Shown here: piece after piece, positions 47,201 through 55,810 of the stretch | How positions within the stretch are numbered: position 1 is the first letter of the stretch | Layout of the letters: every line of letters starts with the position of its first letter | NCBI GenBank assembly: GCA_020634015.1 | Contig: JACKCN010000001.1 | Coordinates: 603,001-667,000 of the forward strand | Source: Candidatus Delongbacteria bacterium | Lineage (GTDB): Bacteria > CAIWAD01 | Direction of reading: 5' to 3' | DNA length: 64,000 bases | The notes under the pieces: model-generated | What the model was told of the DNA's origin: nothing | The model's input: the letters and a program-made list of their open reading frames with translations, nothing else | Database searches by the model: none | Made by a program: the position numbers and the translations under genes

Positions 47201-47328
47201 ACGGGTTTGACCCAGATGGGTGTCGTGTCCTTGAGTGCGAGATCCGGTGCGGGTTTCTCCGGCATGTCGCTGGCCGCTGCCACTGCGCCCAGAGCAAGGA
47301 CGACACTGAGAGAGATGCTGTGTTTCAT
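44254..47328 (-). CDS. Secreted modular protein: PPC-like domain plus three ~200-residue modules
   Basis: 1024 residues from the ATG at 47328 (AAGGAAC). Signal peptide ~1-20. After a Pro/Ala linker a PPC-like domain (~150-275) shows the NDAWYTFTL, DTRIGVFTPDLDL and DPGTYFVVVDGFSTYSGQYDL strands and several cysteines. Three modules follow, beginning RGGPDAFGYTW, SGGPDAFGYTW and RGGPTDGYAW, with the FWDDL or PLWTDL core and a GLENVDG-like strand. They are the same module type as in the two giants at 6.6-17.3 kb, but more divergent. It ends with a fibronectin-like segment and no YPNPFNP sorting domain, so it probably leaves the cell by another route or is periplasmic. Function unknown. Confidence 0.82.
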   Translation of the reverse strand: MKHSISLSVVLALGAVAAASDMPEKPAPDLALKDTTPIWVKPVVDPSHQAMKQQIEQAKRSGLPIVPAAGPAQHPLNAVPAPSKQERLENWRTMQPLEAYQLFKAAGEAIPEALALQFNASLTVNPYDETIRQAGGSPGSATPIFDTSPGSSYSDSGNTAVLSNYIQNVPYTSGPCFQTSYFDANDAWYTFTLTTAREVTVATCGGAFYYDTRIGVFTPDLDLVTGNDDNCSGGANGLLSSLTCCLDPGTYFVVVDGFSTYSGQYDLTVSFEACGTAAPPTRGGPDAFGYTWINSNDADGPDMEWIDLTTIGTAVTLSDDSYTTTPIPIGFDFRFYGNTYTELYIGSNGTIGFDPTLLGSLAPQQFPYAVSPNNLIAPFWDDLNPSQGGTIHYWNDTYTGRFIVQFTGVPAFFSTGSNTFQVALERGGDIVVQYLDLQDDDLANAGVGIENADGTQGLSVRYYGAGSALGDGMVLRFNHPRPTSGGPDAFGYTWANSNAVNGPPFSSTDIYWATNLGLTGDDQSVDQALPFDFPFYGTSYNTVRVCSNGWLSFNLTGTEYSNTPIPTPGIPDNAIFPLWTDLLLPQGGTVTYYEEAYYHRVIFQWNAIPHISGYNSGYNNPYTFQVMLYDDGNIQVNYMDVSEQFLGKATVGLENVDGSSGLPVAYDGLGATIADNTSIRFFPPQPRPTRGGPTDGYAWVNSLDPTGPEYLWEDISTTGTNLGITADDQTVAQALPFAFPFFGDSWSTAYVSSNGWVSFTTSAGGYFGNAPIPYTGYLENFIAPFWDDLFPPDGGAVYYLDDSANGRVIFQWHQIPHIGAASELYTFQLMLYSNGEIYFNYEDINTTGTYGVASATVGVQKLGGTQGLAANYDDAGSQLANGITIEFFHRPPRPAPISDLRIVPDGVWSGVGPLYFHYEWTPVTMDTFGEPLAVDHYDFYWSLDAYAPFPSGWNYYSSYPASPTPSTPHTPGQPMIFERFVAVDTDGFIVSEDPMAPRISAQDLRSQARPSMGIVGDTSGGDDQ

Positions 47329-48141
47329 CGTGTTCCTTTCGGGGAATTGACTCTCGTTCACAACACAGTGCTGTAGAGTGGTCGATGGAAATGAGAGAGA
47401 GATTCAACCATGGCCAGGTTCCAAGTCCCTGTCGACAGTGAATGAATCAGATTTGTACAGCGTGGCGGGGGGCCGAAGTCGAGCTGTTCGCTCGGTGGAT
47501 CACATCCTCAGCAACTTGTCGAAGCTGGAACCAGACATGGGAGGATTGCCGAGGATGTCGCTCAGGGAGGCAAGAATTGTGCCCACGCGCAGTCGAAGCT
47601 GCGGAATGCTGGATGACATGGACGGGTTGTGGTAGCGAACTGTTCAGTCCTGCCGGAATTGCGACAGGAGTGATTCTGCTGTGTGCTTGGTCCCCGCGGG
47701 TGGTCGGCTCGGTTCGGGCGAGAACACTGTTCAATATGAGTGAGCATGGTTTTCTGGCCGATCCCAGCCCGCCCTGCGTCAGGGGCTTCCAAGGATCATG
47801 GGCCTGCTGCCATGGAGAGTGGCACCGGCAGTCACGACGCGCCAGCTGCGGTGAAACTGGCGAGGTCCATGCGGTGTTGCCTCGGGAAGCCACCGCTGGC
47901 GGCGTGTGCGAACGGGCTGCGCGCCGCCGGGCCCGCGGAAGATCTGGTGCCGCGGATCAGCCCCAGGCCAGGATGTCTGACCGGGCATGAGTACTTCCGT
48001 GGCCAGCGTCTCTTCAGATGCCGTCAGGAATTCCGGGGTGCGATCGATGGCGTTTCGTCACTGCTCGCGCCTGCCCGATCGATCCGTGGGGATCAGGATC
48101 GATCCCGAAGAAAACGGCTCTGACCACGGTTCAGGGAGAGC
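47329..48141. other. ~810-base region with no supported gene
   Basis: Open frames here are short, rich in Trp/Cys/Arg and lack ribosome sites. I see no hydrophobic pattern, motif, tRNA or strong hairpin. It may hold promoters for the modular protein (leftward), or remnants of a lost gene. Confidence 0.6.
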
Positions 48142-48786
48142 TCAGGCCGGCGGCAGGACATGCTGCAGCACGGCCAGTACATGGCAGAGGCTGCCTGCCA
48201 GCACACAGAGATGCCAGACCGGGTGCGCCCAGGGACGACGTCTGGCCAGATAGAATCCGACGCCGCCCGTATACGCCACCCCACCCATGAACAACAACCA
48301 GAGTCCACCCGTGGGAAGACTTTGCCACAGGGGCCCCGCGGCCACCAGCACGACCCAGCCCATCAACACATACAGCACCACGCCCGCCCGGTGCCGGTAG
48401 CGCCAGCTGCTCAGCTCCAGTGCGAAGCCGGCAGCGGCCAGACCCCAGACCGTACCGAAGAGCGACCAGCCCCAGGAACCCCGCAGGGTCAGCAGGGTGA
48501 AGGGCGTGTATGTGCCCGCGATCAGCACCAGAATCGAGAGGTGATCCAGCACCTGGGCCACCCGGCGTGCCTTGCCCGCGGGCAGGCTGTGATACAGGGT
48601 GGAGCTGGAGTAAAGCAGCACAAGACTGCCACCGAAGATGGCGGCGGCCACGACCGCCCGGGTGCCAGTGGCCGCGAGCAACATGGCGACCATGGCCGCG
48701 ATGGCCAGCAGCAGACCCAGACCGTGTGTCAGTGCGCTGGCCAGTTCGGAACGAGCGTTGAGGGCGTGTGTTGCCAATTGCTTCAT
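48142..48786 (-). CDS. Hemolysin III / YqfA-TrhA family (PAQR) membrane protein
   Basis: 214 residues, seven hydrophobic segments. Family motifs are present: ELASALTHGLG at the N-terminus (conserved His), YSSSTLYHSLP (second His), LDHLSILVLIAGTYTPF and, at the end, HPVWHLCVLAGSLCHVLAVL (last His pair). The PAQR fold is related to adiponectin receptors, and metal-dependent hydrolase activity is assumed for these histidines. In bacteria TrhA homologues affect membrane fluidity; haemolysis is a historical label. ATG with AGGT; same strand as the Lon-PabA run. Confidence 0.9.
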   Translation of the reverse strand: MKQLATHALNARSELASALTHGLGLLLAIAAMVAMLLAATGTRAVVAAAIFGGSLVLLYSSSTLYHSLPAGKARRVAQVLDHLSILVLIAGTYTPFTLLTLRGSWGWSLFGTVWGLAAAGFALELSSWRYRHRAGVVLYVLMGWVVLVAAGPLWQSLPTGGLWLLFMGGVAYTGGVGFYLARRRPWAHPVWHLCVLAGSLCHVLAVLQHVLPPA

Positions 48787-48909
48787 CTGGGGCTACCTGT
48801 TGGTCTGACCAGACCGAGAGTATGGATATCCATGAGATTCAACAATACCGGACGCTTGGCGTCGTGGAGGGTCCGGCTCCGGGCTCGTGCCAATCGGGTG
48901 GAAAAGCTT

Positions 48910-49494
48910 CTAGTGGGCACTGCGAAACGATCTCGCCTGACGGATGAACTGGGCAAGCAGAACATCCCCGCAGGGACTGAGGAAGGATTCGGGATGGAAC
49001 TGCAGCCCGTGCAGACCCAGCCTGTCATGGCGCAGGGCCATTGGCCAGCCCTCGCACCAGGCGTCGATCTGAAGCTCCGTGGGCAGGGAGTGGGGATCCA
49101 GGGCCAGGCTGTGGTAGCGCATGAACTCCAGCGGGGTCGGCTGTCCGGCAAACAGGCCGAGGCCGTTGTGTGCCACGGACCCGGTGTGGCCATGTACGGG
49201 GGCACCGGTCTGGACCAGACGGGCACCCAGATGTTCACCCAGCGCCTGGAAACCCAGACAGATGCCAAGGATCGGAATCCGTCCCGCGACCGTCTGGATC
49301 ACGTCCAGGAGAAAACCGGCCCCGGCTGGTGTGCCGGGGCCCGGTGAGAGGACAAGCATGCTGGGGGCCAGCTCGAGCACACGCCGGCCGTTCACGTCAT
49401 AGCCGGAGAGCACGCGGGGCTCTTCGACGAGTCGGGTCAACTGGTGCGCCAGATTCCAGGTGAAGGAATCCCGGTAATCCAGCAGCAGGATCAC
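48910..49494 (-). CDS. pabA: Glutamine amidotransferase subunit of anthranilate/aminodeoxychorismate synthase
   Basis: 194 residues. Class I glutamine amidotransferase with full triad: Cys79 in GICLGFQ, His167 and Glu169 in FHPES. DSFTWNL and LSPGPGTP are typical of TrpG/PabA. It supplies ammonia to chorismate for anthranilate or p-aminobenzoate; the partner is not here, so pabA versus trpG cannot be settled. GTG start overlaps the lon stop (GTGA), so translation is coupled to lon. Confidence 0.88.
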   Translation of the reverse strand: MILLLDYRDSFTWNLAHQLTRLVEEPRVLSGYDVNGRRVLELAPSMLVLSPGPGTPAGAGFLLDVIQTVAGRIPILGICLGFQALGEHLGARLVQTGAPVHGHTGSVAHNGLGLFAGQPTPLEFMRYHSLALDPHSLPTELQIDAWCEGWPMALRHDRLGLHGLQFHPESFLSPCGDVLLAQFIRQARSFRSAH

Positions 49495-51884
49495 CGCGCG
49501 GCGGCGGCCGCCGCTTGCCGGGCGGGCAATTTGACCCGGCCCTTGGGCAACAGCGCGTGGGAGATCACCTCGCTCATGTGACTCACGGGAATGAAGGTCA
49601 GCTTGCGTGTGATTTCCTTGTGCATCTCTTCCAGGTCGCGCAGGTTGGCCTGGGGAATCAGCACCGTCGTGACTCCGGCGCGGATGGCCGCCATGGCCTT
49701 TTCCTTGAGACCGCCGATGGCCAGCACTTCGCCCCGCAGGGTCAGCTCACCGGTCATGGCCAGATCGTTGCGCACCCGACGCCCGCTGGCCGCGGAACAC
49801 AGGGCCGTGGCCATGGTGATGCCCGCCGAAGGGCCATCCTTGGGAATCGCTCCCTCGGGAATGTGGATGTGCACCGAGTTCTTCTCGAACCAGCCCGCCG
49901 GAATCCGGTATTCGGCACTGTTGGTGCGCAACCAGGTCAGCGCGGCCATCGCGCTTTCCTTCATCACGTCGCCCAGCTGACCGGTCAGGTTCAACTGACC
50001 GCCCTTGCCGCCGTGCACGCCCACTTCAATGGTGAGAATGTCGCCGCCGTAGGGCGTCCAGGCCAGACCCACCGCGCTGCCCAGCATGGGCATGGCTGGC
50101 ACGTGCTTTTCCTGGATGTCGGCCACGCCCAGCCATTTGGCGACGGTCTTGTCCGTGAGACGGGCACCGGTCTTGTGTTCGCCGCTGACTTTCTTGCGGG
50201 CCACCTTGCGGCAGAGCTGGGCCAGCTTGCGCTCGAGGTTGCGGACCCCGGCTTCCATGGTGTACTGTGTCACGATGGTGTCCAGGGCGCTCTCGCTGAC
50301 TTCCAGATCGTTCTCGCTGAGTCCGTGGGCCTTGAGGTTGCGGGGAATCAGGAACTGCCGGGCGATCTTCTTCTTCTCATGCAGCAGGTATCCGGGCAGG
50401 TGGATCACTTCCATGCGGTCGTACAGTGCGTAGGGAATGTTCTCGGCCACATTGGCCGTGGTGATGAACATCACCTCGGAGAGATCGAAGTCCAGATCGA
50501 GGTAGTGATCACGGAAGGTGTTGTTCTGCTGCGGGTCCAGCACTTCCAGCAGGGCACTGGCCGGATCGCCGCGGAAATCCATCGCCATCTTGTCGATCTC
50601 GTCCAGCAGGATCACGGGATTGCGCGAGCCGGCGCGCTTCATGCACTGCAGCATGCGCCCGGGCATGGCACCGATGTAGGTGCGCCGGTGACCGCGGATC
50701 TCGGCCTCGTCGCGCACACCCCCCAGACTGAAGCGCACGAACTCGCGCTTGAGGGCCCGTGCGATGCTGCGGCCCAGACTGGTCTTGCCCACACCGGGAG
50801 GGCCCACCAGGCAGATGATCTGGCCACGCAGCTTGCGCACCAGCTTGAGCACGGCCAGATGCTCGAGAATGCGTTCCTTGGCTTTCTCGAGACCGTAGTG
50901 GTCCTCGTCGAGAATCACTTCCGCGTTCTGGATGTTCAGGTTGTCGCGCGTGCGCTTGTGCCAGGGCAGGCTGAAGACCCAGTCGAGATAGTTGCGGATC
51001 ACGGTGGACTCGGGCGACATGCCGGGGGTCATCCGCAGTTTCTCCAGTTCCTCCTCGACCTTCTGCACCACTTCCGTGGGATAACTGTGCTCGTCCAGCT
51101 TGAGGCGGTACTTGGCGTAGTCGCCGCTCTCGTCCTCGAATTCCTCACCCAGCTCCTTCTGGATCACGCGGATCTGTTCCTGCAGGTAGAAGTTGCGCTG
51201 GGTCTTGGTGATGCGGTCGCGCACCTGGTTCTCGATGTTGCGCTCCAGCTCGAGGATCTCGTTCTCGCCCTCGAGCAGCTGGGTCAGCGCCTCGAACTGG
51301 TCCTCGATGCTCTCGGCCTCGAGGATCGGCTGCTTCTGCTCCACCCCCTGGATGATGTGTGCCGCGATGAAGTCCACCAGCACGCTGGGGCGGTTGACCT
51401 GCTCGATGTTGCTGAGAATCTCGTCGGGCAGATTGGGGCTGAGAGTCACATACTTGCGGAAGAGGTTGATCGCCACCCGCGCGGTCGCTTCCACCTGGGG
51501 AGTGACCTGCACTTCGGGCTCGATCACCTTGATGTCGACCAGCTTCATGCTTTTCTGGCTGCGGATCTTGGTGATGCGCGCGCGGGCCACACCCTCGACG
51601 AGCACCTTGATCACGTTGTTGGGCAGCTTGAGAATCTGCAGGATCTTGGCCACGGTGCCGTGGGAGTACAGGTCCTTGCGATCGGGCTCTTCCTCGGAAG
51701 GATTGCGCTGGGCCACGACGAAGACCATCTTCTCGCCGACCATCGCTTCTTCCACCGCCTTCATGGAACTTTCGCGCCCGATCAGCAGCGGAAAGATCAT
51801 GTAGGGATAGATCACCACATCGCGCAGCGGAATCAGCGGCAAGCGCGAAGGGATCTCGATTTCCACGTCCTGGCCCAGGTTCAT
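49491..51884 (-). CDS. lon: ATP-dependent protease Lon
   Basis: 797 residues, LonA type. N-terminal substrate-binding domain (~10-205, LPLIPLRDVVIYPYM), coiled middle, AAA+ module with Walker A GPPGVGKT (361-368) and LLDEIDK, and the C-terminal serine protease with the catalytic pair Ser686 in PKDGPSAG and Lys729 in GGLKEK. Degrades misfolded and regulatory proteins in the cytoplasm. The C-terminus ends in an Ala-rich tail. No CIRCE-like element is visible in the 135 bases upstream. Confidence 0.97.
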   Translation of the reverse strand: MNLGQDVEIEIPSRLPLIPLRDVVIYPYMIFPLLIGRESSMKAVEEAMVGEKMVFVVAQRNPSEEEPDRKDLYSHGTVAKILQILKLPNNVIKVLVEGVARARITKIRSQKSMKLVDIKVIEPEVQVTPQVEATARVAINLFRKYVTLSPNLPDEILSNIEQVNRPSVLVDFIAAHIIQGVEQKQPILEAESIEDQFEALTQLLEGENEILELERNIENQVRDRITKTQRNFYLQEQIRVIQKELGEEFEDESGDYAKYRLKLDEHSYPTEVVQKVEEELEKLRMTPGMSPESTVIRNYLDWVFSLPWHKRTRDNLNIQNAEVILDEDHYGLEKAKERILEHLAVLKLVRKLRGQIICLVGPPGVGKTSLGRSIARALKREFVRFSLGGVRDEAEIRGHRRTYIGAMPGRMLQCMKRAGSRNPVILLDEIDKMAMDFRGDPASALLEVLDPQQNNTFRDHYLDLDFDLSEVMFITTANVAENIPYALYDRMEVIHLPGYLLHEKKKIARQFLIPRNLKAHGLSENDLEVSESALDTIVTQYTMEAGVRNLERKLAQLCRKVARKKVSGEHKTGARLTDKTVAKWLGVADIQEKHVPAMPMLGSAVGLAWTPYGGDILTIEVGVHGGKGGQLNLTGQLGDVMKESAMAALTWLRTNSAEYRIPAGWFEKNSVHIHIPEGAIPKDGPSAGITMATALCSAASGRRVRNDLAMTGELTLRGEVLAIGGLKEKAMAAIRAGVTTVLIPQANLRDLEEMHKEITRKLTFIPVSHMSEVISHALLPKGRVKLPARQAAAAAAR

Positions 51885-52019
51885 GCCTTGCCCCGGATTT
51901 ATCTCCGTGAATCACGGAATCGGTTCATGCCGGCCTGTCACACACCGGCGGTATCGGACGCCCGGAGGGACCGGGCGGGCGGTCAATATACACTCTTGGA
52001 ATCAGGGGGTGGCCCTGGC

Positions 52020-52928
52020 TCAGATCTGGGTCCAGCTTTCCACTGCGGCGGCCAGAGCATCCCGGTCGGGAATGCCCGCGCGCCCGCCCAGTGCCCCGCA
52101 GGCCAGTCCCGCGGCCACCGTGGCCATTTTCAGGGCTGTTCGCCAGTCGCGCCCCTCCAGGATCGCCCAGGCCAGAATCCCATGAAAAACATCTCCGGCG
52201 CCTGTGCCGTCCACCACCCGGGAGCCCGGCCAGGCCGGAAACCAAGTGGCCTTTTCTCCTTGCTGGGCCTGCACCAGGCCACCCGCGCCCAGAGTGATCG
52301 CCACGGCCGCGGGTCCTTTGGCGCAGAGCGCCTGCACGGCGGCAAAAAGATCCAACTCGGGCAAGGCCGCCATCACCCAGGTTTTCGAGGCCACCAACAG
52401 GTCGCATTGGGCAAGCAATTCGGCGACGTCTCCGCGCTCGCTGCCCAGGTCCAGCAGCACGCGCGCGCCCACGGCCTTAGCCTTGCGTGCAGCGGGCAGG
52501 CAGACGGGATCCTTGCCATCCAGCAGCAGCAGATCGTCGGATCGCCAGTCCAGGGCGGGCAGGTCCGCTTCGTCCATTGGCTGCAGGTCGCCCCGGTCGA
52601 GCACCACGGTCCGTTTGCCACTGCCCTGTTCGATCCAGACGCTGGCCAGCGGACTGCGCGCCCCGGCCACCAGCCGGCAGGCCGAGGTGTCCACGCCCGC
52701 GGCCCCGAGGTCGGCCAGAATCGTCTTGCCGGGCGCGTCGTCACCAACCTGGCCCACGAACAGACAGGACTGCCCTTGGCGGGCTGCCGCCACCAGGGCC
52801 GTGGGCACGGGTCCGCCCCCGCATTCGACCCGATCGAGAGCCAGATGCTTGCTGTCAAGGGCCGGATATCGGGCCAGCAACATCAGCTGGTCCTGGACGC
52901 AATGGCCAATGCCGATGAGTCGCGCCAT
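52020..52928 (-). CDS. PfkB-family sugar kinase
   Basis: 302 residues with GGAGGAGGAAC upstream. Ribokinase fold: N-terminal GGGPVPTALVAAARQG (substrate side) and the C-terminal DGTGAGDVFHG, whose Asp246 is the catalytic base. The visible sequence lacks a nucleoside-specific marker. Length and motifs resemble ketohexokinase or other fructose-like kinases. Phosphorylates a sugar in the cytoplasm. Encoded 36 bases downstream of a VOC protein. Confidence 0.88.
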   Translation of the reverse strand: MARLIGIGHCVQDQLMLLARYPALDSKHLALDRVECGGGPVPTALVAAARQGQSCLFVGQVGDDAPGKTILADLGAAGVDTSACRLVAGARSPLASVWIEQGSGKRTVVLDRGDLQPMDEADLPALDWRSDDLLLLDGKDPVCLPAARKAKAVGARVLLDLGSERGDVAELLAQCDLLVASKTWVMAALPELDLFAAVQALCAKGPAAVAITLGAGGLVQAQQGEKATWFPAWPGSRVVDGTGAGDVFHGILAWAILEGRDWRTALKMATVAAGLACGALGGRAGIPDRDALAAAVESWTQI

Positions 52929-52964
52929 CCCTGTTCCTCCTCCATGCCCGGTACACCGGACAGG

Positions 52965-53321
52965 TCAGTCAAAATCCCCCGGGTCCACCAGCTGGAACCA
53001 GTGGCCGTCCGGATCGTGGAAAGTGGGACAATCCGGATGCCCATCCTCGCCCGCGAAAACCAGCCCCCGACGTTCCAGCAGCTCGCGCGTGGCGGGCAGA
53101 TTGTCGGTGTACAGCACCAGAGCCTGACTGCAGGCTCCGTAACTGGGGTGCAGAGCGGGAGTTCCGGGGCGCAGCAGAAACTCCAGTCCGCCCAGGTCCA
53201 CCCAGTACAGCCCGCCCTCCTGCTCGCTGATCAGCTCGGCACCCAGGATTCCCGTGAAGAATTCGAGGGTGCGCGCGGGATCCGTGCAGAACAGTTCGAT
53301 GTGTCCGGGATGAAGTGTCAT
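52965..53321 (-). CDS. VOC-superfamily (glyoxalase-like) protein
   Basis: 118 residues, a single VOC domain of paired beta-alpha-beta3 units. GHIELFCTDPARTLEFFTGILG and the second-half FHDPDGHWFQLVDPGDFD are the usual repeats, with a His near residue 7 and further acidic or His positions as possible metal ligands. Family members include glyoxalase I, fosfomycin-resistance enzymes and dioxygenases; the substrate cannot be told. ATG with GGAG, between the helicase and PfkB genes. Confidence 0.85.
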   Translation of the reverse strand: MTLHPGHIELFCTDPARTLEFFTGILGAELISEQEGGLYWVDLGGLEFLLRPGTPALHPSYGACSQALVLYTDNLPATRELLERRGLVFAGEDGHPDCPTFHDPDGHWFQLVDPGDFD

Positions 53322-53368
53322 GCTCTGGTTCTCCGATTGCGCTCACTCAGCGGGCGGCCTGACCATGG

Positions 53369-55810
53369 TCAACGGGCACGACCGTGTGCGGACACCGGGG
53401 TCGTGGCCGAGTAGAACCGGCGTACCACGTCCAACAGGTCCTCGCTGCGATCGAAGCAGCGCAGGGGGCTGTCGTAGTACTCCTCCAGCACGCTGCGGTG
53501 CGAATACTCCATGAAGCGGTCATCGGCAAAGATGATGCAGCCCCGGTCACTGGGCGTCCGGATCACGCGCCCGGCGGCCTGGATCACTCGGCAGAGCCCG
53601 GGCAGGCGGTAGGCCCTGGCATACCCTTCCTCGCCCGTCGAGTCGTAGTACAGTCGGGCCAGCTCACGCTCGAAGGACAACTGGGGCAGTCCGGGACCCA
53701 CGAGGATCGCGGCTTGCAGCATGTCGCCCGGGTAGTCCACCGCCTCGGCGAAAATGCCACCCATGACCGTCAGCAGCAAGCGCGGACGTCCTTCGGACAG
53801 GCGCTGGATGAAAGCCTGGCGCAGGCGCGGGTCCATTTCACCCTCGTGCACCAGCTGTGGGATTCCGGCAGGCAGGGCGGCCGAGAGGCTGCGCAGGTAC
53901 TGGAACGATGGCAGAAAGACCGCGCAATTCCCGTTGACATGCTCGAAGACCTGCTGCACCAGATCGCGCAGACCGTCCAGCCCCTGCTCCCGGTCGCGGT
54001 AGCGCGTGCTGAGTCCGGCGTGCACCAACAGTTCCCGATGCGTCACGGGGAAAGGCGACGGGGCCTCCAGGCGCAGACAACGTGCGTCGCCCAGCAGTCC
54101 CAGTTCGCCCAGATGGTAGTCCCAGGGCTTGAGCGTGGCCGAGAACAGCACGGCGTTGCGCACGGCACCCAGGCACTCGCGCAGGTGGTCGCCGGCCCAG
54201 GAACAGTTGACTTCCAGCCCCGGATCGTCGGGGTCCAGCCGCAGCAGCTGGTGCATGGCCGGTGTATCACGGCGCACAAGTTCCAGGAAACGGCTCAGGT
54301 CAAAGTAGAACGAGACCAGCGGGTCGCGTGGCTCGATCAGTCCGTGCACCACCCGCAGCAGCAGGTAGCTGACGATCGCGCCCTCGTACTCGGAGTGGGC
54401 CGCCTGGATGCGCCCCACATCGATCACGGCGGCCATCGCATCCTCGTGGCGAAATCCCTCGGTGGCCATCGATTCCGAATCGTTCAGCAAGGCCAGCAGG
54501 GCCTCGAGTGCCGAACGCATGCGGGTGTGGCAGCCCTTGAGCGGCCCCCCGGAAAACAGATCGCCCGTATCACGGCTGTCCAGTACCAGCAGCAGCTGCC
54601 TGAGCTGGCTGGTGCGCAGCTCCATGCTGAAGTAACCGCGTGCGCGCGCCGGCAGATTGTGGGCCTCGTCCACCAGCAGGCTCAGCTTGCTCGGGTCGCC
54701 TTCCACGAACAGTCGCCGGATGCGGACCTGCGGGTCGAAGACATAGTTGAAGTCGCCGATCACCAGATCCCGGGTTTCGGTCAGCGCCAGAGCCAGCTCA
54801 TGAGGACAGACCCTGTGCTGGCGGCCGGCGCGGTCCAGTTCGGCGGCCGCCACCACGGGCGTGTCTTCCAGGGACTTGAGTGCCGCGGGCAGGCGTTCGT
54901 CCATGCCGCGCAGAAAGGGGCAGTGATCCTCGTGGCAGAAGTAGACATCGTGGGGGCACAGGCTTTCGCGGCTGCTCATCGCCACACAACCCAACCGGGC
55001 TCCCTGTTCAAGCTGGGCCCGAAAGGCCGCCAGCGCCGCCTCGCGCCCGGTATTCTTGGCGGTACAATAGAACACGCGCCCCTCGCGCGCCAGAGCCTGG
55101 CGCAGAGCCGGAAAGAGCACGCTCACGGATTTGCCCAGACCGGTGGGGGCGTTCAGCACGGTCAGGCGGTCATCGGCCAGTCCCGCCTCGATCCGGTCGA
55201 TCAGGTCCTGCTGACCGGGCCGCAACTCGCGAAAGGGAAATCGCAAGGCGGCCGCCTGGGCACGGCGGTCGCCACAGAGCAGGGCCAGTGCCTCCTGGCG
55301 CTTGAGATACAGGGCCAGCTCGGCTTCGATCCAGGCCAGAATCTCGCCGGCACTGCTTTCCAGCCGGATCACCCGTTCGCTCTCGTCCAGCAGATTCACC
55401 AGGCGCAGGCGGGCGTAGAACTTCTCGCCCTCACCGGCCATCCAGGAGTACAGCAGGGCCTGCATGCCGTGGCCGGGAAAGTCCTCGGCCCGATAGCGCC
55501 GGAACACACCGGGCTCGGCCAGCACGGTCTTGATTTCCTCGGCCAGTCCCATGGGATGCAGCATGTCGGCCCGTCCGCGCAGCAGCAGCTCGCGCTCGGC
55601 CAGCCGTCCGCGCCAGCTCAGCTCGACCTCGCAGCGCAGCCCCTCGTGCTCGCCCAGCAGACGGCGCTGCACCTGTTGGTGCAACTGCAGGCCCCGGGCC
55701 GCGCGGCCGGGAACCCAGACCCCGCCCTCGTTGCGCGTGGTCCGTCCGCTCAACCGCCCGCTGCACAGGTCGCCGACGGAGAGGGAAAGCAGGCCCGCCG
55801 TCTCACGCAT
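53369..55810 (-). CDS. PD-(D/E)XK nuclease fused to XPD/DinG-type Fe-S helicase
   Basis: 813 residues from the ATG at 55810, whose first base is the last base of the upstream stop (TGATG). Residues ~40-130 look like a PD-(D/E)XK nuclease: Asp82 in LRGRADML, Glu92-Ile-Lys94 and the QALLYSW motif near 117. From ~195 follows an SF2 XPD-like helicase: Walker A APTGLGKS (221-228); four cysteines (Cys285, 292, 297 and 335, the last in CPHE) spaced like the XPD 4Fe-4S cluster; DEAH at 381-384; and C-terminal QAAGRVIRTPSDRG. Acts in DNA repair or processing; a similar fusion occurs in other bacteria. Part of the overlapping operon with the AsnB-like, NmrA and TPR genes. Confidence 0.88.
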   Translation of the reverse strand: MRETAGLLSLSVGDLCSGRLSGRTTRNEGGVWVPGRAARGLQLHQQVQRRLLGEHEGLRCEVELSWRGRLAERELLLRGRADMLHPMGLAEEIKTVLAEPGVFRRYRAEDFPGHGMQALLYSWMAGEGEKFYARLRLVNLLDESERVIRLESSAGEILAWIEAELALYLKRQEALALLCGDRRAQAAALRFPFRELRPGQQDLIDRIEAGLADDRLTVLNAPTGLGKSVSVLFPALRQALAREGRVFYCTAKNTGREAALAAFRAQLEQGARLGCVAMSSRESLCPHDVYFCHEDHCPFLRGMDERLPAALKSLEDTPVVAAAELDRAGRQHRVCPHELALALTETRDLVIGDFNYVFDPQVRIRRLFVEGDPSKLSLLVDEAHNLPARARGYFSMELRTSQLRQLLLVLDSRDTGDLFSGGPLKGCHTRMRSALEALLALLNDSESMATEGFRHEDAMAAVIDVGRIQAAHSEYEGAIVSYLLLRVVHGLIEPRDPLVSFYFDLSRFLELVRRDTPAMHQLLRLDPDDPGLEVNCSWAGDHLRECLGAVRNAVLFSATLKPWDYHLGELGLLGDARCLRLEAPSPFPVTHRELLVHAGLSTRYRDREQGLDGLRDLVQQVFEHVNGNCAVFLPSFQYLRSLSAALPAGIPQLVHEGEMDPRLRQAFIQRLSEGRPRLLLTVMGGIFAEAVDYPGDMLQAAILVGPGLPQLSFERELARLYYDSTGEEGYARAYRLPGLCRVIQAAGRVIRTPSDRGCIIFADDRFMEYSHRSVLEEYYDSPLRCFDRSEDLLDVVRRFYSATTPVSAHGRAR

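Noticed and set aside
47442..47990. 182-codon ORF in the 47-48 kb interval
   Set aside because: Trp/Cys/Arg-rich, no ribosome site, no hydrophobic or family pattern.
49515..53414. 1299-codon plus-strand ORF opposite lon, pfkB and VOC genes
   Set aside because: It covers several well-supported genes on the other strand and shows no motifs.
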